Shown in pieces: positions 18,701 to 27,253 of a DNA stretch of 64,000 nucleotides. Below the pieces are notes generated by a model, which was given only the letters and a program-made list of their open reading frames with translations, searched no databases and was not told the origin of the DNA. Each line of letters begins with the position of its first letter. The stretch's first letter is position 1. The stretch lies in the NCBI GenBank assembly GCA_947496605.1, contig CANMDF010000002.1:1-64000 (forward strand), written 5' to 3'. Made by a program: the position numbers and the translations under genes. Origin of the DNA: an uncultured Paracoccaceae bacterium (GTDB lineage: Bacteria; Pseudomonadota; Alphaproteobacteria; Rhodobacterales; Rhodobacteraceae).

Positions 18701-20332
18701 GGTGAGGGCGGCCAGTTGCCCGGTATGAAGGTCACTGACCTCATTGCCCGTTTGCGCCACTCGACCAAAGGTGTGACCCTGATTTCGCCGCCACCGCACC
18801 ACGATATTTACTCGATCGAGGACCTCGCGCAGTTGATCTATGACCTCAAGCAGATCAACCCGCGCTGTAAGGTGACGGTCAAGCTGGTGTCGTCGTCTGG
18901 CGTGGGCACGATTGCCGCTGGTGTGGCCAAGGCTAAGGCGGATGTGATCCTGATTTCGGGTCACAATGGCGGGACCGGTGCATCGCCCGGCACGTCGATC
19001 AAATATGCGGGTCTGCCGTGGGAAATGGGCCTGACCGAGGCGCACCAAGTGCTGGCGATGAACAACCTACGTGAGCGGATCACGCTGCGTACCGATGGTG
19101 GCCTGCGCACGGGCCGTGACATTGTCATGGCCGCGATGATGGGGGCCGAGGAATATGGCATCGGCACCGCCGCATTGATCGCGATGGGCTGTATCATGGT
19201 CCGTCAATGCCAGTCGAACACATGCCCCGTGGGTGTGTGTACGCAGGATGAGGCGCTGCGCGACAAGTTTACCGGCAATGCCGATAAGGTTGTGAACCTG
19301 ATCACCTTTTATGCGACTGAGGTGCGGGAAATCCTTGCGTCTATTGGGGCGCGGTCTTTGGACGATGTGATTGGCCGTGCTGATTTGCTGACGCAGGTCA
19401 GCCGTGGATCGGCGCATCTGGATGATCTGGACCTGAACCCGCTGCTGATCACGGTCGATGGCGCGAATACGATCACCTATGATCGCAATAAGCCGCGCAA
19501 TCCTGTTGATGACACGCTGGATGCGCAAATTGTGAAGGATGCGGCGCGTTTCCTAAACGATGGTGAGAAGATGCAGCTGGACTATGCTGTCCAGAACACG
19601 TTGCGCACCATTGGCACGCGGACGTCGAGCCATATTGTGCAGCAGTTTGGGATGCGTAACGCGTTGCAGCCTGATCACCTGACGGTGAAATTGCGTGGCT
19701 CTGCTGGTCAGTCACTGGGCGCGTTTGCCGCTCCGGGGTTAAAGCTGGAAGTGTCGGGTGATGCCAACGACTATGTTGGCAAGGGTCTGTCAGGGGGCAC
19801 GATTGTCGTGCGTCCACCGATGGTTAGCCCGCTGGTGGCGTCTGAGAACACGATTATCGGCAATACGGTGCTTTATGGTGCGACGGCTGGTTATCTGTTT
19901 GCGGCGGGTCGTGCGGGCGAGCGTTTCGCTGTGCGAAACTCTGGTGCGCATGTGGTGATTGAAGGCTGCGGAACCAACGGGTGTGAATACATGACCGGCG
20001 GTGTTGCGGTGATCCTAGGGTCAATTGGGGCCAACTTTGGTGCGGGTATGACCGGCGGCATGGCGTATCTTTATAATCCGAAAGGCGAAGTGGCTGATCT
20101 GATCAACATGGAAACGCTGGTGACCAATCCGGTGACGGTGGATCATTGGCACGATCAGCTGAAAGGCTTGATTGAACAGCACGCAGAAGAGACAGGCAGC
20201 CGGAAGGCCGCGGATATCTTGCAGCACTGGGACCTTGAGAAAGCGAACTTTGTACAGGTGTGTCCGAAAGAGATGCTGGTGCATCTGCCCGCGCCGCTGA
20301 GCGTTGAGGATGCGGCGATCCCTGCGGAATAA
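15800..20332 (+). CDS. gltB: Glutamate synthase large subunit
   Basis: 1510 residues, full length. The N-terminal amidotransferase begins with a short propeptide and the catalytic Cys34 in EHASCGVGL; the propeptide is normally removed. Glutaminase residues lie in the IYHQRYSTNTFPQW stretch. The central FMN-binding synthase domain includes SGHNGGTGASPGTSIKYAG. The 3Fe-4S cluster ligands are in CIMVRQCQSNTCPVG (Cys-x5-Cys-x4-Cys). The C-terminal beta-helix domain carries the G-x-x-G repeats (GNTVLYGATAGYLFAAGRAG). It forms a complex with GltD and makes glutamate from glutamine and 2-oxoglutarate. A hairpin follows directly after the gene. Confidence 0.97.
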   Translation: MTTYDQTWVAAEEAKRQWMAENGLYKDDDEHASCGVGLVVSIDGTPSRGVVEKGINALKAVWHRGAVDADGKTGDGAGIHVQIPVPFFQDQIRRTGHEPQAGELIAVGQVFLPRTDFAAQEQCRTIVESEVLRMGHYIYGWRHVPVNCEMLGDKANATRPEIEQILIRCEKDMDEEKFERELYIIRRRIEKAATAAGIGGMYVCSLSCRSLIYKGMMLAEQVAEFYPDLMDARFESAFAIYHQRYSTNTFPQWSLAQPFRMLAHNGEINTLKGNVNWMKSHEIRMASGAFGDKAEDIKPIIPSGASDSSALDSVFEVLVRAGRNAPMAKTMMVPEAWSQQAVEMPQAWQDMYGYCNAVMEPWDGPAALAMTDGRWVCGGLDRNGLRPLRYVVTGDGLLVAGSEVGMVPIDEATVVEKGALGPGQMIAVDMQEGRLFHDEELKDKLAAAQPFSEWVKKVVVLNDVMTDVAEKALYEGDELRKRQMAAGYSIEELEQVLAPMAEDGKEMIASMGDDTPSAVLSKTYRPLSHFFRQNFSQVTNPPIDSLRESRVMSLKTRFGNLKNVLDEDSSQTEILQLASPFVGNAEFDEMVHHFGENVAVIDCVFEPGQGALNAGLQRIRAEAEDAVRSGAGHIVLTDQSQSETHVPMPMILATSAVHSGLTSKGLRTFCSINVRAAECIDPHYFAVLIGCGATTVNAYLAQDSIADRVRRGLIDGTLTEAMNRYRAAVDAGLLKIMSKMGISVLSSYRGGLNFEAVGLSRAMVAEYFPGMHSRISGIGTSGIQTKVEEVHARGWKGGSDVLPIGGFYKSRRSGEKHAWEAQTMHMLQAACNNASYGMWQQYSKSMQSNPPIHLRDLLAIKPLGTAIPIEEVESITAIRKRFVTPGMSLGALSPEAHKTLNVAMNRIGAKSDSGEGGEDPAHFHPEPNGDNPSAKIKQVASGRFGVTAEYLNACEELEIKVAQGAKPGEGGQLPGMKVTDLIARLRHSTKGVTLISPPPHHDIYSIEDLAQLIYDLKQINPRCKVTVKLVSSSGVGTIAAGVAKAKADVILISGHNGGTGASPGTSIKYAGLPWEMGLTEAHQVLAMNNLRERITLRTDGGLRTGRDIVMAAMMGAEEYGIGTAALIAMGCIMVRQCQSNTCPVGVCTQDEALRDKFTGNADKVVNLITFYATEVREILASIGARSLDDVIGRADLLTQVSRGSAHLDDLDLNPLLITVDGANTITYDRNKPRNPVDDTLDAQIVKDAARFLNDGEKMQLDYAVQNTLRTIGTRTSSHIVQQFGMRNALQPDHLTVKLRGSAGQSLGAFAAPGLKLEVSGDANDYVGKGLSGGTIVVRPPMVSPLVASENTIIGNTVLYGATAGYLFAAGRAGERFAVRNSGAHVVIEGCGTNGCEYMTGGVAVILGSIGANFGAGMTGGMAYLYNPKGEVADLINMETLVTNPVTVDHWHDQLKGLIEQHAEETGSRKAADILQHWDLEKANFVQVCPKEMLVHLPAPLSVEDAAIPAE

Positions 20333-20340
20333 ATGACACG

Positions 20341-20366
20341 CCCCCGCGCCTAAATGTGCGCGGGGG
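20341..20366 (+). terminator. Hairpin after gltB
   Basis: CCCCCGCGC at 20341-20349 pairs with GCGCGGGGG at 20358-20366 around an eight-base loop, nine bases after the gltB stop. The stem is very stable but no T-run follows, so termination strength is uncertain. Confidence 0.65.
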
Positions 20367-20405
20367 TGGTCCATCTTCTTGACCTGTTAACTGCTGCCGT
20401 GGCTT

Positions 20406-21179
20406 ATGGGTGCGATGGCAGAAACAAGTACAGAAAAGAAGAAACCGGCGAAAAAGCCGGCACCTAAGAAGAAACCAGCGAAGAAAGCCAAAAAACTGAC
20501 CCTTGCGGGGCGGGTGCGGCGGTTCATGCGTCGGGTGGTTCTTTGGGGTGCCTTGGCTGTATTCGCTTTCGCGCTGCTTTGGACATTGCTTTACGCGCTG
20601 ATTAACCCACCAACCACGCCGTATATGCGGGCAGAAGCACACCGTTTGGTCAGTGTGAAACAGGTGTGGGTGGACATAGAAGACATCGCCCCGGTGATGG
20701 CCCGGTCTGTTGTGGCCGCAGAGGATGCAAATTTCTGTTTGCATTGGGGGTTGGACGTCAATGCAATTCAGGATGCGGTGGAACGCGGGCGCGGTGGGGC
20801 CTCGACGATTTCGCAGCAGGTGGTGAAGAACGTGTTCTTGTGGCATGGCCGCAGTTGGTCGCGCAAAGCGATTGAGGCGGTTTGGACCCCGCTGACCGAG
20901 GCGGTTTGGTCCAAGCGCCGGATTGTTGAGATCTACCTGAATGTGGCGGAGTTTGATGAAGGCGTCTTTGGTGTGCAGGCCGCCGCCCGGCACTACTTTG
21001 GCGTCGATGCCGCTGATTTGAGCGCCACTCAGGCGGCGCGGCTGGCGGCTATCTTGCCGTCTCCCAAAAACCGATCAGCGAGTAATCCAAGTTCATTTAC
21101 CCGCAATAGGGCGGCCTCAATCATCAGTGGTGCTGCGACAATTGCCGCTGATGGGCGGTCTGATTGCTTTGAAAACTGA
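20406..21179 (+). CDS. mtgA: Monofunctional peptidoglycan glycosyltransferase
   Basis: 257 residues. A Lys/Pro/Ala-rich cytosolic tail (about 8-32) is followed by one membrane anchor (about 46-67) and a single family GT51 domain. Conserved motif 1 is SVVAAEDANFCLHWGLD with the catalytic Glu; motif 2 is GASTISQQVVKNVFLW; motif 3 is KRRIVEIYLNVAEFDEGVFG. It polymerises lipid II into glycan strands without a transpeptidase domain. The start may be 20406 or the ATG at 20415; neither has a strong ribosome site. Confidence 0.93.
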   Translation: MGAMAETSTEKKKPAKKPAPKKKPAKKAKKLTLAGRVRRFMRRVVLWGALAVFAFALLWTLLYALINPPTTPYMRAEAHRLVSVKQVWVDIEDIAPVMARSVVAAEDANFCLHWGLDVNAIQDAVERGRGGASTISQQVVKNVFLWHGRSWSRKAIEAVWTPLTEAVWSKRRIVEIYLNVAEFDEGVFGVQAAARHYFGVDAADLSATQAARLAAILPSPKNRSASNPSSFTRNRAASIISGAATIAADGRSDCFEN

Positions 21180-21244
21180 CCCCTGCCATTGATCAGACGC
21201 CCGCGTTGCGGCATTGAAGGAATAGTCCTTTTCGCGAGCGTACC

Positions 21245-21910
21245 ATGAACACCCTTTACCATTACCCCATGTCCCCGTTTTCCCGCAAAGTCCGTCTGTG
21301 TCTGGGCGAAAAGAAGATTGAGGTGGTATTGGTTGAAGAACGGTACTGGGAGCAGGATCCTGATTTTCTACGCCGTAACCCCGCCGGCAAAGTGCCGATC
21401 CTTAAGATGGATGGCCGTACGATGTCGGATAGTGTTGCGATCTGCGAATATCTGGAAGAGACGCACCCGACGCCTGCATTACTGCCCAAAGCGGCCGATG
21501 CACGCTGCGAAGTGCGCCGTTTGGTCGGGTGGTTTGATGATAAATTCTACCATGAGGTCACTGCAAAGCTGACCGGTGAACGTGTCTTTCGCAAAGTCAT
21601 GGGCCGTGGTTATCCTGACAGCACGAATGTGAAGGAAGGTGCAAAAGCCATCAAATATCACCTTGATTATATGGCGCGTTTGCTGGACGAGCGTCGATGG
21701 CTTGCGGGCAACGATATGACGATGGCGGATTTTGCGGCGGCGGCACAATTGTCCTGTTTGGATTACACCAGTGATGTGGACTGGAACCGCCATGAAGTGT
21801 TGAAGGATTGGTATGCCAAGATCAAATCCCGTCCTGCGTTCCGGTCGATTTTGGCGGATGAGGTGCCCGGGTTTCAACCTGCTGCGCATTATGCTGATCT
21901 GGATTTTTAA
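21245..21910 (+). CDS. fzlA: Glutathione-S-transferase-like protein, probable FtsZ-binding FzlA
   Basis: 221 residues with an N-terminal thioredoxin-like half (LYHYPMSPFSRKVRLCLGEK, NPAGKVPILKMDG, DSVAICEYLEE) and a helical C-terminal half. The protein ends in HYADLDF. From memory, Caulobacter FzlA, a GST-fold protein that binds FtsZ filaments and is needed for constriction, carries the same C-terminal tail, with the Asp of ADLDF important for function. Family membership as a GST is firm; the FzlA identity rests on that tail and on the neighbouring cell-wall gene mtgA. An ordinary GST remains the alternative. Confidence 0.7.
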   Translation: MNTLYHYPMSPFSRKVRLCLGEKKIEVVLVEERYWEQDPDFLRRNPAGKVPILKMDGRTMSDSVAICEYLEETHPTPALLPKAADARCEVRRLVGWFDDKFYHEVTAKLTGERVFRKVMGRGYPDSTNVKEGAKAIKYHLDYMARLLDERRWLAGNDMTMADFAAAAQLSCLDYTSDVDWNRHEVLKDWYAKIKSRPAFRSILADEVPGFQPAAHYADLDF

Positions 21911-21969
21911 GGGGGGCCAGCCCCCCGTCCCTGCGGTCCTCACCCCGAGGTATTTTTGAACATGAGAAG
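21911..21969 (+). repeat. Dispersed intergenic repeat, copy 1 (overlaps queG start)
   Basis: A G/C hairpin (GGGGGGCCAGCCCCCC) is followed by a variable 20-base part and the shared tail GAGGTATTTTTGAACATGAG. Related copies lie at 29524-29579, 47383-47436 and, inverted, 42192-42222; a decayed copy is at 49769-49800. The ATG of the tail at 21962 is the likely queG start. Confidence 0.8.
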
Positions 21970-22999
21970 CTTAAAGGATCAGCTTTTGGGCTTTGCGCAA
22001 GAGGCGGGTTTTGCATCCGTTGGGGTGTGTCGCCCTGATGCGGTGCCGGAATTGCCAGCGCGGCTGCAGGCCTTTGTCGATGCGGGGATGCATGGCCAAA
22101 TGGGGTGGATGGCCGAGCGTATGGCGTGGCGGAGTGACCCCGCGGCGTTGTGGCCGGCTGCGCGGTCGGTTGTGATGCTAGCTGAGCCTTATACCCCTGA
22201 GCATGATCCGTTGGCCGTTTTGGAAGAGCGGGATCGCGCGGCGATCAGTGTTTATGCGCAGAACCGAGACTACCATGATGTTGTCAAAAAGCGGTTGAAG
22301 CGTGTGGGGCGCTGGTTGATTGAGCAGCAGCCGGGTGCCGAGATTAAGGTGTATGTTGATACGGCCCCGGTGATGGAAAAGCCTTTGGCACAGGCGGCGG
22401 GTCTTGGTTGGCAGGGCAAGCACACCAATTTGCTGAGCCGTGATTTAGGGAATTGGTTTTTTCTAGGCGCGATCTTTACGACCGTCGATCTGGAACCGGA
22501 TGAGGCAGAGGTCAGCCATTGCGGGTCTTGTACAGCCTGTTTGGATGTTTGCCCGACGGCGGCGTTTCCAGCGCCTTATCAGTTGGATCCGCGGCGCTGC
22601 ATTTCCTATCTGACGATTGAGCACAAGGGCGCGGTGGATGAGGAATTGCGCGGGCTGATGGGCAATCGGATTTATGGCTGTGATGATTGTTTGGCAGTTT
22701 GCCCTTGGAACAAGTTTGCGGTCGCAGGCCGCGATGCCAAGCTGGCCGCAAGGGATGATTTGATTGCGCCACCGCTTGTGGAGTTGGCCCAGTTGGACGA
22801 TCCGGCATTTCGTGCGTTGTTCTCGGGCTCGCCCATCAAACGGATTGGCCGGGATCGGTTTGTGCGCAATGTGCTCTATGCGATTGGCAATTCTGGGGAC
22901 CCCGCCCTTATCGCTTCGGTGTCACCTTTGGTTGATGACCCTGATCCGGCAGTGGCCGATGCGGCGCGTTGGGCTATCTTGAGGTCAAAGGAGACCTGA
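21962..22999 (+). CDS. queG: Epoxyqueuosine reductase
   Basis: 345 residues from the ATG at 21962. QueG reduces epoxyqueuosine in tRNA to queuosine using cobalamin and two 4Fe-4S clusters. Visible motifs are the cobalamin-domain signature [22 protein letters not shown] and [18 protein letters not shown], the first cluster [19 protein letters not shown] and the second [13 protein letters not shown], with [13 protein letters not shown] between. A C-terminal HEAT-like tail is present. The start codon lies inside the dispersed repeat, whose GAGG sits 11 bases upstream. The frame also has a TTG six bases earlier. Confidence 0.95.
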   Translation: MRSLKDQLLGFAQEAGFASVGVCRPDAVPELPARLQAFVDAGMHGQMGWMAERMAWRSDPAALWPAARSVVMLAEPYTPEHDPLAVLEERDRAAISVYAQNRDYHDVVKKRLKRVGRWLIEQQPGAEIKVYVDTAPVMEKPLAQAAGLGWQGKHTNLLSRDLGNWFFLGAIFTTVDLEPDEAEVSHCGSCTACLDVCPTAAFPAPYQLDPRRCISYLTIEHKGAVDEELRGLMGNRIYGCDDCLAVCPWNKFAVAGRDAKLAARDDLIAPPLVELAQLDDPAFRALFSGSPIKRIGRDRFVRNVLYAIGNSGDPALIASVSPLVDDPDPAVADAARWAILRSKET

Positions 23000-23001
23000 T
23001 C

Positions 23002-24162
23002 ATGATCCGTATTCTTGCATTGATAGCCTTGGCCACCGCTGCTGGTGTTGCTGCATTCGCGCAGGTGACCCAAGGCAGTGCTAACGCAGATTTCGCCCCC
23101 GCCTTTGCCGAACAGACCCGAGCTCCTGCCTTGCCGAGCAGTCCAATTTCGGTTGCAGTATTTGCTGACGGCTTGGACAGCCCTTGGGGGATTGCCCCTT
23201 TGGGTGCAGGCCAGTTTATCGTGACCGAGAAACCGGGCGCTTTGCGGGTTATCGATTCAGATGGGCGCGTCTCGGCCCCGCTGCCGGGCTTGCCGGATGT
23301 TGCGGCCCAAGGTCAGGGTGGTTTGTTGGATGTGGCCGTTTCCCCCGGCTTTGCGCGGGATCGGACGATCTTTTGGACCTATGCAAAATCTGTGCGCGGC
23401 GGTTTGGTGACAGCGGCGGCCCGTGGTGTGTTGGCCACTGATGGAAGTTTGAGTGAGGTCAGGGACATCTTTGTGCAGGGTGATCCCGCCCGCAATGGTC
23501 GCCACTTTGGGAGCCGGATCATTCCGATGGCGGATGGCACGGTGTGGATTACGACGGGCGATCGCGGTGCAGGTGATAGCGGCACTTTGGTGCAGGACAT
23601 CGACAGCACCCATGGCAAGGTCATTCGCATCAATTCGGATGGCACTGTTCCAAGTGATAACCCTTTTGTTGGCCGCGCTGGTGATGATCAGATTTGGTCG
23701 CTGGGGCACCGCAATATGCAGGGTGCCGCGATTGGCCCCGGCGGACTTTGGACGATTGAACATGGGCCGCGCGGAGGGGACGAGTTGAACCAACCGCAAG
23801 CGGGCCTGAACTATGGTTGGCCAGTGGTCAGCTATGGGATCAACTATCGTGGGTCGGATGTGGGCAATGGTCAGGCGCGTGCGCCGGGGTTTGAAGAGCC
23901 TGTTTATTACTGGGACCCTGTGATCGCGCCGGGTGGGATGATGTTCTACGACGGCCCTTATGCTGAATGGCAAGGTGACTTGCTCATTGCCTCGTTGAAC
24001 CCCGGTGGTCTGGTACGCCTCAAGATGGAAGGTGGTCGCGTGATCGGGGAAGAGCGCATGCTGACCGATGTAGGCCGCATCCGGGATGTGGAAGTCCTGG
24101 ATGACGGCGCTGTTTTGGTGCTGCTTGATGCAGGTGAAGTACTGCGTGTGACGCCAGGTTAA
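23002..24162 (+). CDS. PQQ-dependent soluble aldose/sorbosone dehydrogenase family protein
   Basis: 386 residues from the ATG at 23002, which has GGAG nine bases upstream; the frame reaches 22969 inside queG. A signal peptide (MIRILALIALATAAGVAAFAQ) sends it to the periplasm. The six-bladed beta-propeller of the glucose/sorbosone dehydrogenase (YliI/Asd) family is indicated by GLDSPWGIAPLGAGQFIVTE, GQGGLLDVAVSPGF, TTGDRGAGDSG, IWSLGHRNMQG and EHGPRGGDELN. It probably oxidises aldoses with PQQ as cofactor. It follows queG with a two-base gap and converges on the desaturase gene, overlapping it by four bases. Confidence 0.85.
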   Translation: MIRILALIALATAAGVAAFAQVTQGSANADFAPAFAEQTRAPALPSSPISVAVFADGLDSPWGIAPLGAGQFIVTEKPGALRVIDSDGRVSAPLPGLPDVAAQGQGGLLDVAVSPGFARDRTIFWTYAKSVRGGLVTAAARGVLATDGSLSEVRDIFVQGDPARNGRHFGSRIIPMADGTVWITTGDRGAGDSGTLVQDIDSTHGKVIRINSDGTVPSDNPFVGRAGDDQIWSLGHRNMQGAAIGPGGLWTIEHGPRGGDELNQPQAGLNYGWPVVSYGINYRGSDVGNGQARAPGFEEPVYYWDPVIAPGGMMFYDGPYAEWQGDLLIASLNPGGLVRLKMEGGRVIGEERMLTDVGRIRDVEVLDDGAVLVLLDAGEVLRVTPG

Positions 24163-25184
24163 GCGGCCAGTTTACGTGCCGCGGCGAATGAGATCAGGCG
24201 TTTGGATTTTTCATCCCACAGATCAAGGCTGGCGCATTTGATGCTTTGGGCGATGGTCATGCGGCTGACTTCGACCAGTTCATTGTGGTCGCGCAGGACC
24301 TCTGTCAGGCGATAGAATGGAATGCGACTGTACAGATGATGCACGTGGTGAATGCCGATATTGGCGGTAAACCAGCGCAGAATTGGTGGCAGGTCGTAGT
24401 GTGAACTGCCGTGCAAAGCGGCCTCATGCAGTTGCCAGTCTTCTTTTTGTTCCCAATGCGTTGTTTCAAACTGATGCTGGACGTAGAACAGCCAGACGCC
24501 AATTGATGCTGCAATCAGCGTTGTCGGAAGGAAGACGAGGAAGAGCGCCTGAAAGCCGCCGAAGTAGACGATTGTGCCAAGGATCGTCAGGATCGCGGCA
24601 TTCGTGCCCATCGCGCTGATCCAGTATTTGCGTCCTTGGTCCATCAGACCCAAGGGCAGGCGGTTTTGCAGGAAGAACAGATAGGTTGGGCCGAGGCCAA
24701 ACATCACAAATGGATGGCGATAGGCGCGGTAAAGGAACCTGCCAAAGGCCGTGCGCTGGTGATATTCTTCAACCGTTAGGGTCATCACATCACCGATGCC
24801 GCGTTGATCAAGATCGCCCGCGTGGCTGTGATGGATTGAATGAGTACGCCGCCAAACATCATAAGGTGTCAGTGTCACTACGCCCAAAGCGCGCCCGACC
24901 CAATCACTGACATTGCGGTTGCCGTAGAATGATCCATGCCCGCAGTCATGCTGAATACAAAACAAGCGCAGAAGGAACAGACCATTGGCCGCAGAAATCG
25001 CAAATGCCGCAAGATAGCTGTATTGTGCGACCCAGCAGGCCAGAACCCAAAGCACCACAAACGGGATCAAACTGATCGCTAACTCAAAGCTGCTACGGAT
25101 GCTGCTTGGGTCACGGTATTTCGCCAAAATCTGTACCCAATCGCGTGGGGACATGTTTGCGGGGGTCTGGTTTTTATCTTGCAT
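24159..25184 (-). CDS. Fatty acid desaturase
   Basis: 341 residues from the ATG at 25184; the frame opens further from a TTG at 25229. Integral membrane di-iron desaturase with the three histidine boxes: HDCGHGSF, HSIHHSHAGD (HxxHH) and HHVHHLYSR, plus HQFETTHW between. Four or five membrane segments are visible. It introduces a double bond into acyl chains or a related lipid substrate; the box spacing resembles omega-6/delta-12 enzymes, but regiospecificity cannot be read from the sequence. Convergent with the aldose dehydrogenase gene and divergent from the EamA gene. Confidence 0.88.
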   Translation of the reverse strand: MQDKNQTPANMSPRDWVQILAKYRDPSSIRSSFELAISLIPFVVLWVLACWVAQYSYLAAFAISAANGLFLLRLFCIQHDCGHGSFYGNRNVSDWVGRALGVVTLTPYDVWRRTHSIHHSHAGDLDQRGIGDVMTLTVEEYHQRTAFGRFLYRAYRHPFVMFGLGPTYLFFLQNRLPLGLMDQGRKYWISAMGTNAAILTILGTIVYFGGFQALFLVFLPTTLIAASIGVWLFYVQHQFETTHWEQKEDWQLHEAALHGSSHYDLPPILRWFTANIGIHHVHHLYSRIPFYRLTEVLRDHNELVEVSRMTIAQSIKCASLDLWDEKSKRLISFAAARKLAA

Positions 25185-25298
25185 GTACTGCTTCTTAGCC
25201 TGAGTTGCTTTCGGATACCCTAACGTCAACTATTAGCAAGCGAAAAAGGCTTCATTGTGGTCACCTCGCGGCATAGTGTGCCTTTGAGAGGAACCATC

Positions 25299-26219
25299 AT
25301 GCAGCCGCTTCGGGGCATTATTTTCAAGATTATGTCCGTGTGCATGTTTATGGGAATGGCCAGTTTGGTCAAAGCCGCGTCAGCTGATGTGCCGCCGGGA
25401 CAGGCTGTCTTCTTTCGATCATTCTTTGCATTGCCTATTATTCTGGGATGGCTTGCGATCCGACATGAGCTGCGCGATGGCTGGAAGACCAAGAACCCGA
25501 TGGGCCATTTTTGGCGGGGCTTGGTGGGCACATCTGCGATGGGCCTTGGCTTTACCGGACTGGGGTTGTTGCCTTTGCCAGAGGTCACGGCGATTGGGTA
25601 TGCCGCCCCGTTGCTGGTGGTCGTCTTCGCAGCAATGTTTCTCAACGAGAACGTGCGTGCCTTTCGGTTGTCTGCTGTCGCCCTGGGCATGATTGGTGTT
25701 TTGATCGTCCTGTCGCCCAGACTTTCTGTGGGCGCGTCGTTGAATACGTCCGAGACTTTGGGGGCGGTTGTCGTCTTGATGGGGGCCGTTCTGGCCGCAT
25801 TGGCGCAAGTGTTCGTGCGCAAATTGGTGGCAACCGAGACGACGGCGGCGATTGTATTTTGGTTCACGATCACCTCGTCAGTTTTGGCCTTGTTTACGTT
25901 GCCTTGGGGTTGGGTCGTACCACCATGGCAGGTCGCGATGATGTTGATTATGGCGGGCTTTCTGGGTGGTATTGGACAGATTTTGCTAACCACCAGTTAT
26001 CGTCATGCGGATGCGTCTTTGGTGGCGCCATTTGATTATACTTCGATGATCTTGGCGCTTTTGATCGGCTACTTCATCTTTGATGAGGTTCCGACGGGCA
26101 CAATGTTGCTGGGCGCCGGGATTGTTATTGCCGCAGGTGTGCTGATCATCTGGCGGGAACGCGCGCTGGGCTTGCAACGCGCACAACAGCGTAAGGCGAC
26201 GGGGAATATCGGCACTTAG
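25299..26219 (+). CDS. EamA/DMT-family transporter
   Basis: 306 residues from the ATG at 25299, supported by GAGAGGA seven bases upstream; the GTG at 25257 is less likely. Ten hydrophobic segments in two EamA repeats; GLGLLPLPEVTAIGYAAPLLV in the first half and TSYRHADASLVAPFDYTSMI in the second are typical of DMT exporters. An inner-membrane metabolite exporter with unknown substrate. Its end overlaps the convergent gene at 26216 by four bases. Confidence 0.88.
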   Translation: MQPLRGIIFKIMSVCMFMGMASLVKAASADVPPGQAVFFRSFFALPIILGWLAIRHELRDGWKTKNPMGHFWRGLVGTSAMGLGFTGLGLLPLPEVTAIGYAAPLLVVVFAAMFLNENVRAFRLSAVALGMIGVLIVLSPRLSVGASLNTSETLGAVVVLMGAVLAALAQVFVRKLVATETTAAIVFWFTITSSVLALFTLPWGWVVPPWQVAMMLIMAGFLGGIGQILLTTSYRHADASLVAPFDYTSMILALLIGYFIFDEVPTGTMLLGAGIVIAAGVLIIWRERALGLQRAQQRKATGNIGT

Positions 26220-26848
26220 GCGCGCCGACCGCCGATCCGGAGCTTTTGGAACATAGACTTTGCACGCCGAATTTGTCGCGCAAATCCGGGTGGATGCTGG
26301 TCAACGTCCAGTCCCATTTCGTGGAAGAGCAACCACAGATGCGGCGCATCATCTGGATGCATATGGGGTGGCACGTGCAGTGCCGTACCGCCGTTAGGTT
26401 GCAGAAATCGCTGCGGAATCTTGAAAGGAAGTGATCCGTTGGGGTGTGCCATGACCTTTTGATTAATCCGGGCAATGGTCCGTTTGTCGACATCGACAGG
26501 GTCAACTTGCAAGCGATGGGTCCGGTACGATCCTGTGTCCCAGTTCAACAGCACCAGAGCAAAGATGTCTGATGGTCCGGGCCGCAGTGGTAGTGGTCTG
26601 GCGTTGTCCAGAAAAGAGGCTGGATTGCTGCGATAGAACGCATGCACCGCGATGGCGAAATCGCACTCAGTCTGGTTGAGCATCCAGTAAACCAAGCTGT
26701 CGTGTTCCGGCCCAGGGGCCCGTCGCAATGTTTCCAGCCAAAGATCTTGTGGTGCAGCCTTAAGGGTCTGACGCAAATTGATCTCAGCGTCGGTTAGCTT
26801 GGGTTTCGATGTATTTGGGGTGGCGGGAGAGACCATAGAACCATTCAC
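26216..26848 (-). CDS. Protein of unknown function
   Basis: 210 residues, soluble, no signal peptide. It contains a DLWLETLRRAPGPEHDSLVYWMLNQ-type helical opening (given here only as its key residues W, R, D, W) and a His-rich stretch LHVPPHMHPDDAPHLW near 155-172. ARQIRRAKSMFQKL forms a basic C-terminal end. No domain is recognised; it looks like a conserved Rhodobacteraceae unknown. It is divergent from the small basic protein gene across a 218-base spacer. Confidence 0.6.
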   Translation of the reverse strand: MNGSMVSPATPNTSKPKLTDAEINLRQTLKAAPQDLWLETLRRAPGPEHDSLVYWMLNQTECDFAIAVHAFYRSNPASFLDNARPLPLRPGPSDIFALVLLNWDTGSYRTHRLQVDPVDVDKRTIARINQKVMAHPNGSLPFKIPQRFLQPNGGTALHVPPHMHPDDAPHLWLLFHEMGLDVDQHPPGFARQIRRAKSMFQKLRIGGRRA

Positions 26849-27066
26849 ATGATAAGAGCGTCATCTATCCCACCAAAAGCGGACCGAACTGAGACGCTGA
26901 CACACTTAAATAGATGCTTAATGTTTCTGATTTGGTAACAGTTGATCGGGCACTCCGGCTTTGGGCCTTAACTCGCGGCTAAAGTGCTGATCGGCAAAGT
27001 GAGAAGAAGCAGATGCACGAATCTGGTGTTTTATGCTATGCTTGGGACATCAAAACGGAGGACAGC

Positions 27067-27252
27067 ATGACAAAACATGTACTTGATAGACCAAGGACCG
27101 TTTCGACAAAGGCGTTGGCGCGTGCAGCAATCATTGAGCGCCGAAAGCGTCCGCATCTTGCGACCTTGACCTTGCAACGGCGCAATCGGCCCAGAGGTAC
27201 AGATCAACGCCCAAAATTCTACGCACAGGTCATTCGTGGTAAGACGTCATAA
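27067..27252 (+). CDS. Small highly basic protein
   Basis: 61 residues from the ATG at 27067, with GGAGG seven bases upstream; the frame opens at 27013 but that start has no ribosome site. It has 14 or more Arg/Lys residues, few acidic ones and no Cys, with clusters ERRKRPH and QRRNRPRGTDQR, suggesting nucleic-acid or ribosome binding. A strong terminator follows immediately. Function unknown; the ribosome site, isolated transcription unit and terminator make it a likely real gene. Confidence 0.6.
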   Translation: MTKHVLDRPRTVSTKALARAAIIERRKRPHLATLTLQRRNRPRGTDQRPKFYAQVIRGKTS

Positions 27253-27253
27253 A

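Noticed and set aside
17698-19048. Several minus-strand frames of 100-330 codons inside gltB
   Set aside because: They are antisense to a full-length conserved enzyme, their translations are His/Arg-rich and without family pattern.
25419-25993. Minus-strand frames opposite the EamA gene
   Set aside because: Antisense shadows of a membrane protein; no family pattern or ribosome site.
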